Source: Pseudomonas sp. dw_612
GTDB taxonomy: Bacteria; Pseudomonadota; Gammaproteobacteria; Pseudomonadales; Pseudomonadaceae
Length of the DNA: 64,000 bases
Assembly (NCBI RefSeq): GCF_018449725.1
Contig: NZ_JAAVVC010000009.1
Location: forward strand, 62,001-126,000
Direction: 5' to 3'
Shown here: positions 36,128 through 45,184 of the stretch, in pieces
Layout: every line of letters begins with the position of its first letter
Position numbering within the stretch: position 1 is the stretch's first letter
The notes under the pieces: generated by a model
What the model saw: only the letters and a program-made list of their open reading frames with translations
Told to the model about the DNA's origin: nothing
Databases searched by the model: none
Position numbers and translations under genes: made by a program

Positions 36128-37024
36128 TCAAAACTTTGGCTTGCCGAAAATACGGCTGACGATATTCACGATCAGCACGATCATCACCAACACCAGCGAC
36201 GCAGCCCATGCGAGCTCAAGCTGATTGTCGAACGGCATGCCAGAGAAGTTGTAAATCAGTACGGCCAGCGATGCGGTCGGATTCATGACCGCCAGGCTGC
36301 CGTCGTGGAAGATCCAGTAGTTGCTGAACAGGGCGGTAAACAGCAATGGCGCGGTTTCGCCGGCCGCCCGTGCCACCGCCAGCATTACGCCCGTCAGGAT
36401 CGCCGGCATGCCGGTAGGCAATACGATTTTCCAGATCACCTGCGAGCGGGTGCAGCCCATGCCATAGGCGGCATCCTTCATGATCTTGGGCACCATCCTC
36501 ATCGACTCTTCAGCGGTAAGTACAACGATGGGCAACATCAGTACCGCCAGTGCCACGCCACCCGCCGGTGCCGAGTAGGTACCGGTGGTCATCACCACCA
36601 GCGCGTAGGCAAACACCCCGGCCAGAATGGATGGCAAGCCCGTGAGCATCTTGGCGGCAAAGCGCGCGGCATTTGCCAGCTTGCTGTCCGGCCCTAGTTC
36701 AGCCAGAAAGATGGCCGCCATGATGCCGACCGGCACCGCGATCGCGGCCGCGATACCGACCATGACAAAGGTGCCCGCCATCGCGTTGCCGAAACCACCG
36801 CCCGTCTCGAACCCGGTCGGAGGCAGCTCGGTGAACACCTCCAGGCTGAGGCGAGCACCACCACGGGTGATCAGCATGTAGAGCACGGAAATCAGGGGCA
36901 CGCTGGCCAGCAGGGCGCCAGCCCAGACCAGCGTAGTCAGCACCAGACTGCGCAGGGCGCGGCCTTCGAATTTGCGCTGCAGACTTGGCAACGCGGCGGC
37001 GGAAGGAGTGAGGTCAGTCATCAT
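36128..37024 (-). CDS. pstA: Phosphate ABC transporter permease PstA
   Basis: 298 residues, six hydrophobic segments, EAA-like loop (RMVPKIMKDAAYGMGCTRSQ) contacting PstB. Length is that of E. coli PstA and shorter than the large PstA of the housekeeping Pseudomonas system. It overlaps pstC by 4 bp and is 2 bp from pstB, a tight operon. Confidence 0.93.
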   Translation of the reverse strand: MMTDLTPSAAALPSLQRKFEGRALRSLVLTTLVWAGALLASVPLISVLYMLITRGGARLSLEVFTELPPTGFETGGGFGNAMAGTFVMVGIAAAIAVPVGIMAAIFLAELGPDSKLANAARFAAKMLTGLPSILAGVFAYALVVMTTGTYSAPAGGVALAVLMLPIVVLTAEESMRMVPKIMKDAAYGMGCTRSQVIWKIVLPTGMPAILTGVMLAVARAAGETAPLLFTALFSNYWIFHDGSLAVMNPTASLAVLIYNFSGMPFDNQLELAWAASLVLVMIVLIVNIVSRIFGKPKF

Positions 37025-37986
37025 TTAGTACCACGTTGGGCATAGACCATAATCATGGAACCGATAATGTTCACCAGCAGCGTGATAAACATCAGTACCA
37101 GTGCGGCATACATCAAAACCTCAATCTCGGTCGGGCCCGCTTCCGGGAAATTCAGCGCTAGCAAAGCCGCCAGTGTATTGGCCGGTGCAAACAGAGAAAG
37201 GGAAATGTTGTTCGAGTTGCCCACCAGCATGGCCAGGGCCATGGTTTCACCCAAGGCCCGACCCAGCCCCAGCACCAGTGAGCCGAAAATCCCGGTGGCC
37301 GCGGAGGGCACCATCACCTTGAGAATCGCTTCCCAGTGCGTGGTCCCCATGCCGTACGCAGCTTGCTTGGTTTTCATCGGAACGCCGGTAAGGGCGTCCT
37401 GAGAAACGGCGGCAATCGTCGGCAGGATCATGATGGCAAGCACCAAGGCTGCGGGTAACAGTCCCGGTCCGCTCAAAGTCGTGCCGAAAAAGGGGATCCA
37501 GCCAAGCTCGCTGTTTAACCAATCCGTGAGGGGCCGAATGGCCGGAATCACCACGTAGATGCCCCACAGGCCGTAAACGACGCTGGGAATCGCCGCGAGC
37601 AATTCGACAATGGTGCGAAAAATGGCTGCAAGCTGGGCAGGCAGGAAATCCTGGGTCAGGAAAATCGCCATGCTGACGCCGAAAAAGCCTGCGATCAGCA
37701 ACGCGATCAGGGCGCTGTAGAGCGTGCCCCAAATGGCCGGCAGAATGCCGTACTTGCCTTGGTTCACATCCCAGACGGTACCCAAAAGGACGTCCAGACC
37801 GTGCTTCTCCATGCCTGGAAGTGCCTTGCGTCCCACCTCGAACACCAAGGCAAATACCAGCGCCAGAACGAGAACCACACCGATGCGCGCCAGCGCGCGA
37901 AAGGTGCGGTCAACCAGGAAATCCTTCGCAGAAGGGGGTTGGCATGCAGAGTCCGGATTAACCGGTACGACAAATGGTTTGTTCAT
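37021..37986 (-). CDS. pstC: Phosphate ABC transporter permease PstC
   Basis: 321 residues with six hydrophobic segments and the coupling loop (GVPMKTKQAAYGMGTTHWEA). It is of the short E. coli type, unlike the roughly 680-residue PstC of the core Pseudomonas Pst system, so this is a second, probably very-low-phosphate system. It lies 75 bp after pstS across a hairpin, with a 4 bp overlap to pstA. Confidence 0.93.
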   Translation of the reverse strand: MNKPFVVPVNPDSACQPPSAKDFLVDRTFRALARIGVVLVLALVFALVFEVGRKALPGMEKHGLDVLLGTVWDVNQGKYGILPAIWGTLYSALIALLIAGFFGVSMAIFLTQDFLPAQLAAIFRTIVELLAAIPSVVYGLWGIYVVIPAIRPLTDWLNSELGWIPFFGTTLSGPGLLPAALVLAIMILPTIAAVSQDALTGVPMKTKQAAYGMGTTHWEAILKVMVPSAATGIFGSLVLGLGRALGETMALAMLVGNSNNISLSLFAPANTLAALLALNFPEAGPTEIEVLMYAALVLMFITLLVNIIGSMIMVYAQRGTK

Positions 37987-38012
37987 GGGCTAATTCCGGA
38001 GCGTGGGGGAAA

Positions 38013-38049
38013 TCTCTTCGGCGAGGCTGACAGCACCCGCCGAAAGAGA
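38013..38049 (-). promoter_or_regulatory. Intergenic hairpin between pstS and pstC
   Basis: TCTCTTCGGCG (38013-38023) pairs with CGCCGAAAGAGA (38038-38049) with one unpaired base. It sits just after the pstS stop. Such stems commonly protect the binding-protein mRNA and lower expression of the permease genes; that role is inferred. Confidence 0.55.
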
Positions 38050-38060
38050 CCTCGCGAGCG

Positions 38061-39092
38061 TCACTGGATGTTGGCGGAAGCTTTGCGAACCTGATCGACG
38101 ACCGATTGCGGCAGGGGGATGTAACCCATCGAGTCGGCGATTTTCTGACCTTCAGTCAGACTGTATTCGACCATTGCGCGCATCGCTTTGGCCTTGGCCG
38201 GGCTCTCGTTCTGCTTGCGGAAAATCATCCAGGTGTAGGAAGTGATCGGGTAGGACTTGGCACCATCTGGATCGGGCAGCCAGGCCACCAGGCTTTCCGG
38301 CATCTTCACTGCAGCCAGGGCTTCTGCACCGCTTTCGGCGTTCGGCACAACATACTGACCGGCCTTGTTCTGCAACTGGGCAAAGTCAACCTTGGCCAGC
38401 TTGGCGAAGCCGTATTCAATGTAGCCAATCGCACCCGGGGTCTGGCGTACGGTGGCTGTCACACCATCGTTCTTGGGCGATTTGATGAATTTGTCGCTGG
38501 CCGGCCAGTTGACGGTGTTGCCTTCACCCAGCTCTTTCTGGAACGCCGGGTTGATCGCCGCCAGGTGCTTGGTGAATACGGCGGTGGTACCGCTGGAGTC
38601 GGCACGCACGACGACGGTGATCGGCGTATCGGTCAGTTTCAGGCCCGGGTTGGCGGCGGCGATCTGCGGATCGTTCCAGCGCGTGATCTTGCCCAGAAAG
38701 ATGTTGGAGTAAACGTCGCGTGGCAGCTTCAGGCCCTTGGGATTGCCCGGCAAGTTGTAGGCCAGCACGATTTCACCCGCAGTCATCGGCAGCAACTGCG
38801 CACCCTCGGCAACCTTGGCAATGTCTTCGTCTTTCATTGCCGAGTCACTGGCCGCGAAATCGACGGTTTTGTTCAGGAAGTCCTGCACACCCGCGCCGCT
38901 ACCCTTGGATTGGTAATCCACGGTGACGCCGGCGGTTTTCTTGCTGAAATCCTTGAACCAGGTGAGGTAGATCGGTGCCGGGAAACTGGCGCCTGAGCCG
39001 GTCAGGCGAACGCTTTCCTCAGCAAAAGCCATGGAGCTGGCACAAAGAGAAACCGCAACGGCGAGTGCAGCAGACTTCATCAAATTTTTCAT
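38061..39092 (-). CDS. pstS: Phosphate-binding protein PstS
   Basis: 343 residues with a signal peptide (MKNLMKSAALAVAVSLCASS, MAFA cleavage region). Mature motifs are GSGASFPAPIYLTWFKDFSK, YQSKGSGAGVQDFLNKTVDF, VVRADSSGTTAVFTKHLAA and PGAIGYIEYGFAKLAKV. The phosphate-contacting Ser/Asp/Arg-Ser-Gly residues are present. Periplasmic receptor for the downstream PstCAB. No convincing pair of PHO-box half-sites was found by eye in the upstream 370 bp, although PhoB control would be expected. Confidence 0.95.
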   Translation of the reverse strand: MKNLMKSAALAVAVSLCASSMAFAEESVRLTGSGASFPAPIYLTWFKDFSKKTAGVTVDYQSKGSGAGVQDFLNKTVDFAASDSAMKDEDIAKVAEGAQLLPMTAGEIVLAYNLPGNPKGLKLPRDVYSNIFLGKITRWNDPQIAAANPGLKLTDTPITVVVRADSSGTTAVFTKHLAAINPAFQKELGEGNTVNWPASDKFIKSPKNDGVTATVRQTPGAIGYIEYGFAKLAKVDFAQLQNKAGQYVVPNAESGAEALAAVKMPESLVAWLPDPDGAKSYPITSYTWMIFRKQNESPAKAKAMRAMVEYSLTEGQKIADSMGYIPLPQSVVDQVRKASANIQ

Positions 39093-39462
39093 CGAAGGAA
39101 CTCCTTGTGATAACGGGCCTCCGAACTCTGCAGCACTTTCGTTAAGCTTTTATGAATGTTGAATTGCAGGAGTAGTCCTGTCGCTTGTGAAACACCGATA
39201 GTCAGGCCAAAAAGGTGAGGGCGTATGTTGACGCTACGAATCCAACGGCCTGCGCAGCAAAGCAATCCATTGACCACCTTCGATCAGGCCGGGAGCAGAT
39301 ACGACCCATTTGTACTGAAAGCGTCAACATCCCGAACTTTCGCAGGTTTATTTCGGTCGACAAAAAACGAGCTTCATCTACGCAGACAAGTACAGCTCTG
39401 TGTACAAGGCGCCGCAACGGTCCGGCGATGGGTCGGGTACAAGTACAAGAAAGGTGATCGTG
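39093..39462. other. Intergenic region upstream of pstS
   Basis: About 370 bp between pstS and the small zinc-ribbon gene, which are divergent. It should hold the pstS promoter. No clear PHO box, terminator or further gene was seen; an open frame through 39215-39494 lacks recognisable features. Confidence 0.4.
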
Positions 39463-39714
39463 ATGAATTGTCTAATTTGTGTTGGCGTCGCTGAGCGCAT
39501 ACAGGGTCATGGCCCATGGGAAGAGAGAGATTGTCCGGACTGTGGACGTTATCGAGTTTCTGACGAACTCATTTTGACCTTGATGGAACAAGGCCAGATT
39601 TTCGATGTTGCGAAAACTAGAGGTTGGCTGGATAGCAGGCGCATATGCGCCAATCGCGATTTGAGTGGAACCCCCCTGAAACGCAGCAATTCCTACTCCA
39701 AACCCTCCTCTTAA
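39463..39714 (+). CDS. Small zinc-ribbon-like protein
   Basis: 83 residues from ATG 39463, with AGAAAGG upstream. Two Cys pairs, C3-x2-C6 (NCLICVG) and C24-x2-C27 (DCPDCGRYRV), predict a zinc ribbon, followed by a short helical segment (DELILTLMEQGQIFDVAKTR). The serine-rich tail (LKRSNSYSKPSS) looks unrelated to the rest and the C-terminus may be altered. It is the last recognisable gene before the transposon end region. Function unknown. Confidence 0.55.
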   Translation: MNCLICVGVAERIQGHGPWEERDCPDCGRYRVSDELILTLMEQGQIFDVAKTRGWLDSRRICANRDLSGTPLKRSNSYSKPSS

Positions 39715-39922
39715 GGAAATGAGTGGAGTCCATAACGGTTTTTCCATTCAAGAAACAAAATAAATCATGATTTTCCGCTTGTTTATTTAGGCCCAATTCG
39801 TGAGTTGCCACTCATTAATTCAAACCACTCTAAGCGTCCTGCAAAAAATCTAGCTAACCCGTGCCTTCACCTCTCCTGTGTCTCCGCATGCGCCACTCAG
39901 AGCACTTGGTTGCCAAGATTTC

Positions 39923-40252
39923 TGTCAATACTCATAAATTATCCGTCCCCGCTCTCCGAAAGAAATAAGGGGAGAGTGGCAATATATCCATAAATATTCA
40001 GCATCGGCTTTTTCTAGCACTTCAAAGTTATTTGCATCTGAATTTTCGACAGGTCTTGACGTTAAATAACATCATTGAGTTCAAATGACTAACTGGAAGT
40101 CCTAATCGGCTGTCAATATAACCATAAAGGTATGGGTATTTTTTAGGAATAAAAAATATTCGAAAATTCTAGAGCGCCCGTTACTTGGGGCTTCCAGCGA
40201 TTTAGTGTGCCAAGTGAAGCTTAGGAAAAAATTTAGTTTACATGTATTGACA
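39923..40252. repeat. Short repeats at the transposon end, candidate transposase-binding sites
   Basis: TGTCAATACTCATAAATTAT (39923), TGGCAATATATCCATAAATA (39977) and TGTCAATATAACCATAAAGG (40111) are direct, related copies. The second and third share 16 of the first 18 positions. An inverted TGTCAATACATG copy reads on the minus strand from 40252. Multiple roughly 20 bp sites of this sort near one end are typical of TnsB-type transposases. A weak promoter (TTGACC at 40269, TTTACT at 40292) lies between them and the transposase gene. Confidence 0.6.
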
Positions 40253-40429
40253 GTGCCAAGAGACGCTCTTGACCTTCAAAATGGATTTGGGTTTACTGCT
40301 CGCCATCCAATAGCTGGACGGTTACAACCCGCTCTTTAAAAAATCGAAAGTGGTCGATCTAAGGTTTGGCGATTATTGCGTCAAAAAAATAGAAACCATA
40401 GATCTGACCACATGTTAGAGGAATGGTAA

Positions 40430-42205
40430 TTGAAAGATCTTCCTGGACATATTTTGGAAGCTTCTAATCTGAAGCTAGATTCAACCAGTACTATTGCCGA
40501 AATAAGACGGCATGAGGAGGCGGTTAGGCGATACGAAATTCTCAAGGACTATTTGACAGGAACAATTAGTGCTGATGTAGCTATGGAGATTCTGTGCATC
40601 AAGAAGTCTCGCTTTTACAAACTACTGAAATACATGAAGGGAGCTAAAAGTTACAGGGCACTGGTATCGAATGTGACAGGGAGAAAGCCAGGCCTGACAG
40701 TGACAGATCCTGAGACATTGAAGTTAATAGAGGAGATGTTCGAGGAACATTACCCTAGCCACAAGACCATCGCTGCGGTTTGGAAACATTGTCAAACTCA
40801 AGCCGATAATAGGCGGACGCTTAGGCCGAGTTACCATACCGTTTCGACTTGGATCAAGGCCAAAACAGAGTCGCTTCTTTACGAGATGACTCACACAGGA
40901 GACCAAAATAAGCAAAGGTATGGGGCAAAGCCCGGTTATAAAGCTACTAAGAAGCCGTTGGAGTGGGTGCAGATTGACCACACTGTTGTCGATCTTATGG
41001 TAGTGGATGAGGAAGACAGAACGGTCGTCTTGGGACGTCCTTACATAAGTTTAGCGGTTGATTTGCATACACGTGTGATACTGGGTTTTTACGTTTCATT
41101 ACTTCCGCCAAGCGCTGTATCTGTTGCAATGCTTATGGAAAACTGCGCCTTGCCCAAAGCGGAGTTTCTGAAAAGCCTAGGACTCCCCGAACACCTGCTT
41201 CCCTACTACGGATTGGCGGAAGTCATCCACACTGATAATGCAAAGGAGTTCATATCTGACGTATTCGTCCTCAACGCCAAGGACTTTGGCATTGACGTTG
41301 AGCATCGAGATATTCCCGAAAAACACCAAGGTGGCCATATTGAAAGTCTGATTGGAAAGTTGATGATCCACACGATCCATCCGCTGCCAGGCACCACAGG
41401 CTCCAATGCTCAGCAGGGTAAACATCTGAAAAGTAACAAGAAGTCTGCAATAGGGCTAACTGGGCTGCGCCGTATGCTGGCCTATACTCTACACGCCTAC
41501 CATCAGACGAAACACTCGGAGCTAAATAAGACTCCCGCGCAAGCATGGGAGGGTCACTTTTCTAAAAAACCGAACAGTCGGGTTTTGGAAACTTCCCAGT
41601 ATGAAGACTTCAAATACCGGTTTTACCCAGAAGTGTCTAATAAGAAAGTCGTGCCGGGAGGTATTGAGATTTTTCGCAGATTTTATTACGGTCGCTTACT
41701 TAAGGACAGGGTTCGCGACGAGGTGACAGTTAAGTATGATCCACACGATTTGAGTTTCATTTACGTAAAACTTGGCGAGATTTTCGAGAGAATTCCTTGT
41801 GTGCGCAATAGTTTCTGTAGGAGTTCGGACTATGAGATATACCGTTGGCAGCGCCAGCAGAAGGGAGATCGAGATGGCACCATGACGAAGGAAGGAGCGC
41901 AGTCTTATGGTGAAATTACAAAGCAGAAAAATAAGGAGGTAAAATTAACTACTCAGGAAAAGCGCAGGAGGAAAACGGTAAAAGGAAAAGCTGACTATAA
42001 AAAACAAGCAGGTTTACACGGCAAAAAATTAGAAGGTGACAGCACACTGAGCCGTATTACTCCGAACACGCCCAGCACTATCGGCAAGGCAAATCAAACC
42101 GGCAAGTCATCTAAGAAGTCGAATATTTTTGATATTGGCGGTTTCTTCAAAAAGACCGAAAATGTTGACTACAACCAACCTCCAACTTTTTACGATAGCA
42201 ACTAA
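40430..42205 (+). CDS. tniA: TniA/TnsB-type DDE transposase
   Basis: 591 residues from TTG 40430, with AGAGGA upstream; no in-frame ATG fits. An N-terminal HTH region (ISADVAMEILCIKKSRFYKL) precedes a Mu/rve-type integrase core with D183 (WVQIDHTVVD), D269 (VIHTDNAKEF) and E305 (GGHIESLIGKL), a 35-residue D-E spacing. A Mu-type C-terminal beta domain and a lysine-rich tail (about 480-560) follow. It joins transposon ends to target DNA, with the downstream ATPase and TniQ choosing the site. The AT-rich codon use differs from the pst genes to the left. Confidence 0.9.
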   Translation: MKDLPGHILEASNLKLDSTSTIAEIRRHEEAVRRYEILKDYLTGTISADVAMEILCIKKSRFYKLLKYMKGAKSYRALVSNVTGRKPGLTVTDPETLKLIEEMFEEHYPSHKTIAAVWKHCQTQADNRRTLRPSYHTVSTWIKAKTESLLYEMTHTGDQNKQRYGAKPGYKATKKPLEWVQIDHTVVDLMVVDEEDRTVVLGRPYISLAVDLHTRVILGFYVSLLPPSAVSVAMLMENCALPKAEFLKSLGLPEHLLPYYGLAEVIHTDNAKEFISDVFVLNAKDFGIDVEHRDIPEKHQGGHIESLIGKLMIHTIHPLPGTTGSNAQQGKHLKSNKKSAIGLTGLRRMLAYTLHAYHQTKHSELNKTPAQAWEGHFSKKPNSRVLETSQYEDFKYRFYPEVSNKKVVPGGIEIFRRFYYGRLLKDRVRDEVTVKYDPHDLSFIYVKLGEIFERIPCVRNSFCRSSDYEIYRWQRQQKGDRDGTMTKEGAQSYGEITKQKNKEVKLTTQEKRRRKTVKGKADYKKQAGLHGKKLEGDSTLSRITPNTPSTIGKANQTGKSSKKSNIFDIGGFFKKTENVDYNQPPTFYDSN

Positions 42206-42230
42206 TTAAACGCTTATATTGTATTTAACC

Positions 42231-42297
42231 TGAGCGCATGGGCTGATCTTTGTTGTCTATTATTTAGACATCAGTCTAGAGGCATTCATGCGCTCAC
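42231..42297. repeat. Nested inverted repeats between transposase and ATPase genes
   Basis: TGAGCGCATG (42231-42240) and its exact reverse complement (42288-42297) enclose a second perfect hairpin, TGTCTA-TTATT-TAGACA (42254-42270). They occupy most of the 108 bp gap. They could be an operator, an attenuator or an mRNA processing structure; nothing in the sequence decides between these. Confidence 0.6.
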
Positions 42298-42313
42298 ACT
42301 TTTGTGAACTCCC

Positions 42314-43219
42314 ATGACAGATTACTCGCACGTACACCCGGCATCTCAAATTCACTTCAATGAGCCAGACGATGTTCGTCTTATCACCTGTTCCAACGAT
42401 TTCTGGGTGCACCATCCTAACGCTCAGAAAATCATACTAAGGATGGAAATGGCAATGAAGATGCGGAACAAGATCAACGCACCCAGTATGCTCGTTACAT
42501 CTCCTGGAGGAGGAGGCAAAACTGCCTTGATTGGTGAGATGAAGGCCCGGAATGCGACGAATGAAAACAAAATGATCTTCGTGACCATGCACCAAAGCCC
42601 TAACGGCTACTCACTAAAGGATCTTATCCTGGGCGAACTTGGTTTGGGGGTAGGGCGAAGGGCGCGGCAAGGCCATAACATTACTCCTGAACTTCAATAC
42701 ATCATCAGGACTGAAAATATTCGCGCCATCGTTATTGATGAAATTCATGATGCACTAACATTAACCGAGCTTCAGCAGCGCATCAATCTTTCGCTTTTGA
42801 AGAATTTGTCTGGCTCCACCTATGGCCTCTCGGTGTTTGCGTTCGGGGTTCCAGATGCAGCGCGTGTACTTCGGCAGGATCCTCAGCTTGAACGTCGATA
42901 TCCCGTGGTGGCCCTAAATGGGTGGGAAAATGGCCCAGAGTTTCGCAACTTTGTGTCCAGCTATATCCACCATTTGCCACTGAAGAAAAAAACCAACTTC
43001 CAGGATCAAGTGCTCTTCCTGAAAATCATGAAAAAAGGGCAGGGTATCACCGACAACGTGGTGAAAATCCTGCAGGCATCGGCGATGGCCAGCATCATTG
43101 ATGGTACCGAACACATCAACCACCTTCACCTTGATAACATCGATGAGATCATGGCGAATTTTAACTATGCACTTCGTGGCGCAGAGATGCCCCCGGAAGA
43201 AGAGGAGCAGTCTGCATAA
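42314..43219 (+). CDS. tniB: TniB/TnsC-like AAA ATPase
   Basis: 301 residues. Walker A TSPGGGGKTALI (K69), Walker B AIVIDEIHDAL (D142, E143) and a sensor region GLSVFAFGVPDAARVLRQDP. This is the transposition regulator ATPase that bridges the transposase and TniQ on target DNA. The acidic tail PPEEEEQSA is notable. The next gene begins one base after its stop. Confidence 0.88.
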   Translation: MTDYSHVHPASQIHFNEPDDVRLITCSNDFWVHHPNAQKIILRMEMAMKMRNKINAPSMLVTSPGGGGKTALIGEMKARNATNENKMIFVTMHQSPNGYSLKDLILGELGLGVGRRARQGHNITPELQYIIRTENIRAIVIDEIHDALTLTELQQRINLSLLKNLSGSTYGLSVFAFGVPDAARVLRQDPQLERRYPVVALNGWENGPEFRNFVSSYIHHLPLKKKTNFQDQVLFLKIMKKGQGITDNVVKILQASAMASIIDGTEHINHLHLDNIDEIMANFNYALRGAEMPPEEEEQSA

Positions 43220-43220
43220 G

Positions 43221-44075
43221 ATGAAGCATGATCTGTCACTTTTTAAAAAACGCCAGATCGCCCGCGCAGTACTGGAAGGCCTCCACGGCTTCCAGTATCT
43301 CTGGCCTGAGCGCAGAGACGTTATCGAAGCTTTGGACAGCGTAGCCAATTCCGATGAAGCCATTTTTCTGATGTTGCGGGGGGCGGCAGGGGCAGGAATA
43401 AGCTCAATACTTAAAGAGTTCGCTTCGAAATACCGTAGCCAGGTAATTTTTGTGACGCCGCGTCTTTATTCAAAACGGCTAAACATGATTGGCCAAGTAC
43501 TTCACGCTCTTTTTCCATATAGCAATTTTCGGAGCCACAAATACGTACCGAACAGCTTGATGCAATTCCGTCGGGCCGCGCGAAAAATTATTATTTTCGA
43601 CGATTTGGATATCATTTCTAACCAAAACGATACGCATGAGGTTCTCTTTGACCAGCTCCAACAGCTCGCACGATGCCCAAGTGAATTCAAGATCATTATG
43701 TCTACGAGGGACAAGAGGTTGCTCGGTGATTACTGCCGGGTTAGGAGCATCAAAAGCATGGTTGTTCCAGTGTCTGGAATAATATCGGCAGCCGATGTAA
43801 AAGACGTTGTTCGAGGGTTTTACGACTGGTGCAATGGGCAATACGATACTTGCGTTCAATTTCCCTGCATCTCTCAACTCTTCAAACGTGAGCAAGATAT
43901 GCCTATCGACCGTATTATTTATTCGTGTGAAACCATTTTTTGCTCTGAACTTTTGAAGATATCAAACAGTTTCAACGAGAAGATGCCAGATTTTACAAAA
44001 AACCCATCCACTTCTGAGTCGCTTTATCATTTGTCTGACCTTCGTCATGCCATTGAATATGAGGCGTTCGGCTGA
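43221..44075 (+). CDS. Second TniB/TnsC-like protein with degenerate Walker A
   Basis: 284 residues from ATG 43221, one base after the tniB stop. The fold signals are AAA-like: a glycine loop MLRGAAGAGISSIL in which the Walker A lysine position is isoleucine (I60), and a Walker B-like KIIIFDDLDII (D127, D128). Overall layout parallels the preceding ATPase, but it is probably unable to bind or hydrolyse ATP normally. A structural partner or regulator of the first ATPase is a reasonable inference. It is not part of the standard tniABQ set as I know it. Confidence 0.7.
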   Translation: MKHDLSLFKKRQIARAVLEGLHGFQYLWPERRDVIEALDSVANSDEAIFLMLRGAAGAGISSILKEFASKYRSQVIFVTPRLYSKRLNMIGQVLHALFPYSNFRSHKYVPNSLMQFRRAARKIIIFDDLDIISNQNDTHEVLFDQLQQLARCPSEFKIIMSTRDKRLLGDYCRVRSIKSMVVPVSGIISAADVKDVVRGFYDWCNGQYDTCVQFPCISQLFKREQDMPIDRIIYSCETIFCSELLKISNSFNEKMPDFTKNPSTSESLYHLSDLRHAIEYEAFG

Positions 44076-44161
44076 CACAGCTCAAGCACAGTGTCCGCAA
44101 ATTACGCTACGCAAATGACAGCGTCGCCAACGATTTACTTTCCAACAAAGGAACAGCACCA

Positions 44162-45184
44162 GTGAATTCGACAAAGCCCGTAGTGCCGGAACCACTAGCA
44201 GACGAAACCCTATCTTCATGGATGTGGAGAGTGAACTCTCAAATACCTATTATCTCCCATGTGCGATTCAGTTCGCCGGAAGGCGAGATCAAAAATCGCG
44301 ACTCAATGGAACTCTGGGCTGAACGGTTTGAAGATCGTGATCTATTGAATGAAAACGTTTATGTTGAGTTATTCAAAAAAACATTCAATATCTCTCAGAG
44401 TTGGTTAAGTGAGCGATTTCCTGAATTCAGTCGACCGACCATACCGACCCAGTTCAGAAGGGCGTTTTGTTCGCAATGCTTTATGGCGTCCTTCGAACAG
44501 GTAGGCACTCCGATCAGTAAGGTTCAGTGGTTCTACCTAACCAAGCCATTCTGTGATTTACATCATATTCCACTGCACGACTCTTCGATTTTTTTTATAA
44601 ATCATGACGATTACACAATTCAGGCATTTGTGTCCTACTGGGATGAGCCTAAGTTTAAGGAGAACTGCGATGCCATCTGTGACGTCTGGAGGATGAGGAA
44701 TAGCCTGGCGCTAAAAGCACAACAGCGCTTGCACAAACTGACTAGACTTGCGTCCAAATCTGGACAGAGTTTCAATGTTCAGATGTTCATGGTGACACTA
44801 ATGAGGGCCATGATGAGTCCTGCGCTCCATCACGGCTATCCCAGAATCGCATTTCATCATTGGGGTGGCAGCGACCCGTATGCGGGCCTGGGGTTTCATG
44901 GCGATTTCTACCAGGAAATCTATCGAAGCACTTCGTTGGCTCGGGTGTACGCTCTTTATTTTAGCGCCATTATTTTGGGCTGGATTACCAGTGAACAAGC
45001 GCGGAAGACTCTTCATGAAGGTTATTTTTCACCTTGGAGCACTGACGCGATATGGTCAATACTCGACAAGACATCAGGAATTCTGAGCTTGCTTTTTTCT
45101 GAACTTAAGCTTTATGAAACTTCATACCTAAACTTAAAATCTATGGAGATCCCTAAATTGATTCGGATTCGTTACGATGCGTAA
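44162..45184 (+). CDS. tniQ: TniQ-family target-selection protein
   Basis: 340 residues from GTG 44162 (AAAGGA upstream). The opening EPLADETLSSWMWRVNSQIP is the TniQ signature. A zinc-binding set follows: C103-x2-C106 (FCSQCF) and C131-x2-H134 (FCDLHH). It is short compared with TnsD (about 500), i.e. TniQ-like, so site-specific targeting through a long DNA-binding C-terminus is not expected. It overlaps the next gene by 8 bp. Confidence 0.85.
   Translation: MNSTKPVVPEPLADETLSSWMWRVNSQIPIISHVRFSSPEGEIKNRDSMELWAERFEDRDLLNENVYVELFKKTFNISQSWLSERFPEFSRPTIPTQFRRAFCSQCFMASFEQVGTPISKVQWFYLTKPFCDLHHIPLHDSSIFFINHDDYTIQAFVSYWDEPKFKENCDAICDVWRMRNSLALKAQQRLHKLTRLASKSGQSFNVQMFMVTLMRAMMSPALHHGYPRIAFHHWGGSDPYAGLGFHGDFYQEIYRSTSLARVYALYFSAIILGWITSEQARKTLHEGYFSPWSTDAIWSILDKTSGILSLLFSELKLYETSYLNLKSMEIPKLIRIRYDA

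Noticed and set aside
39093..39240. PHO box upstream of pstS
   Set aside because: Only a loose CTGTCGCTTGTGAAAC-like word on the opposite strand; no paired half-sites with the right spacing.
39945..39980. Hairpin CCGCTCTCC/GGAGAGTGG as a terminator
   Set aside because: Imperfect stem, no T run, and no gene ending nearby; left as part of the transposon end region.
39715..40429. Tn5053/Tn402-type 25 bp terminal inverted repeat
   Set aside because: The characteristic terminus was not seen; only the TGTCAATA-type repeats are present.
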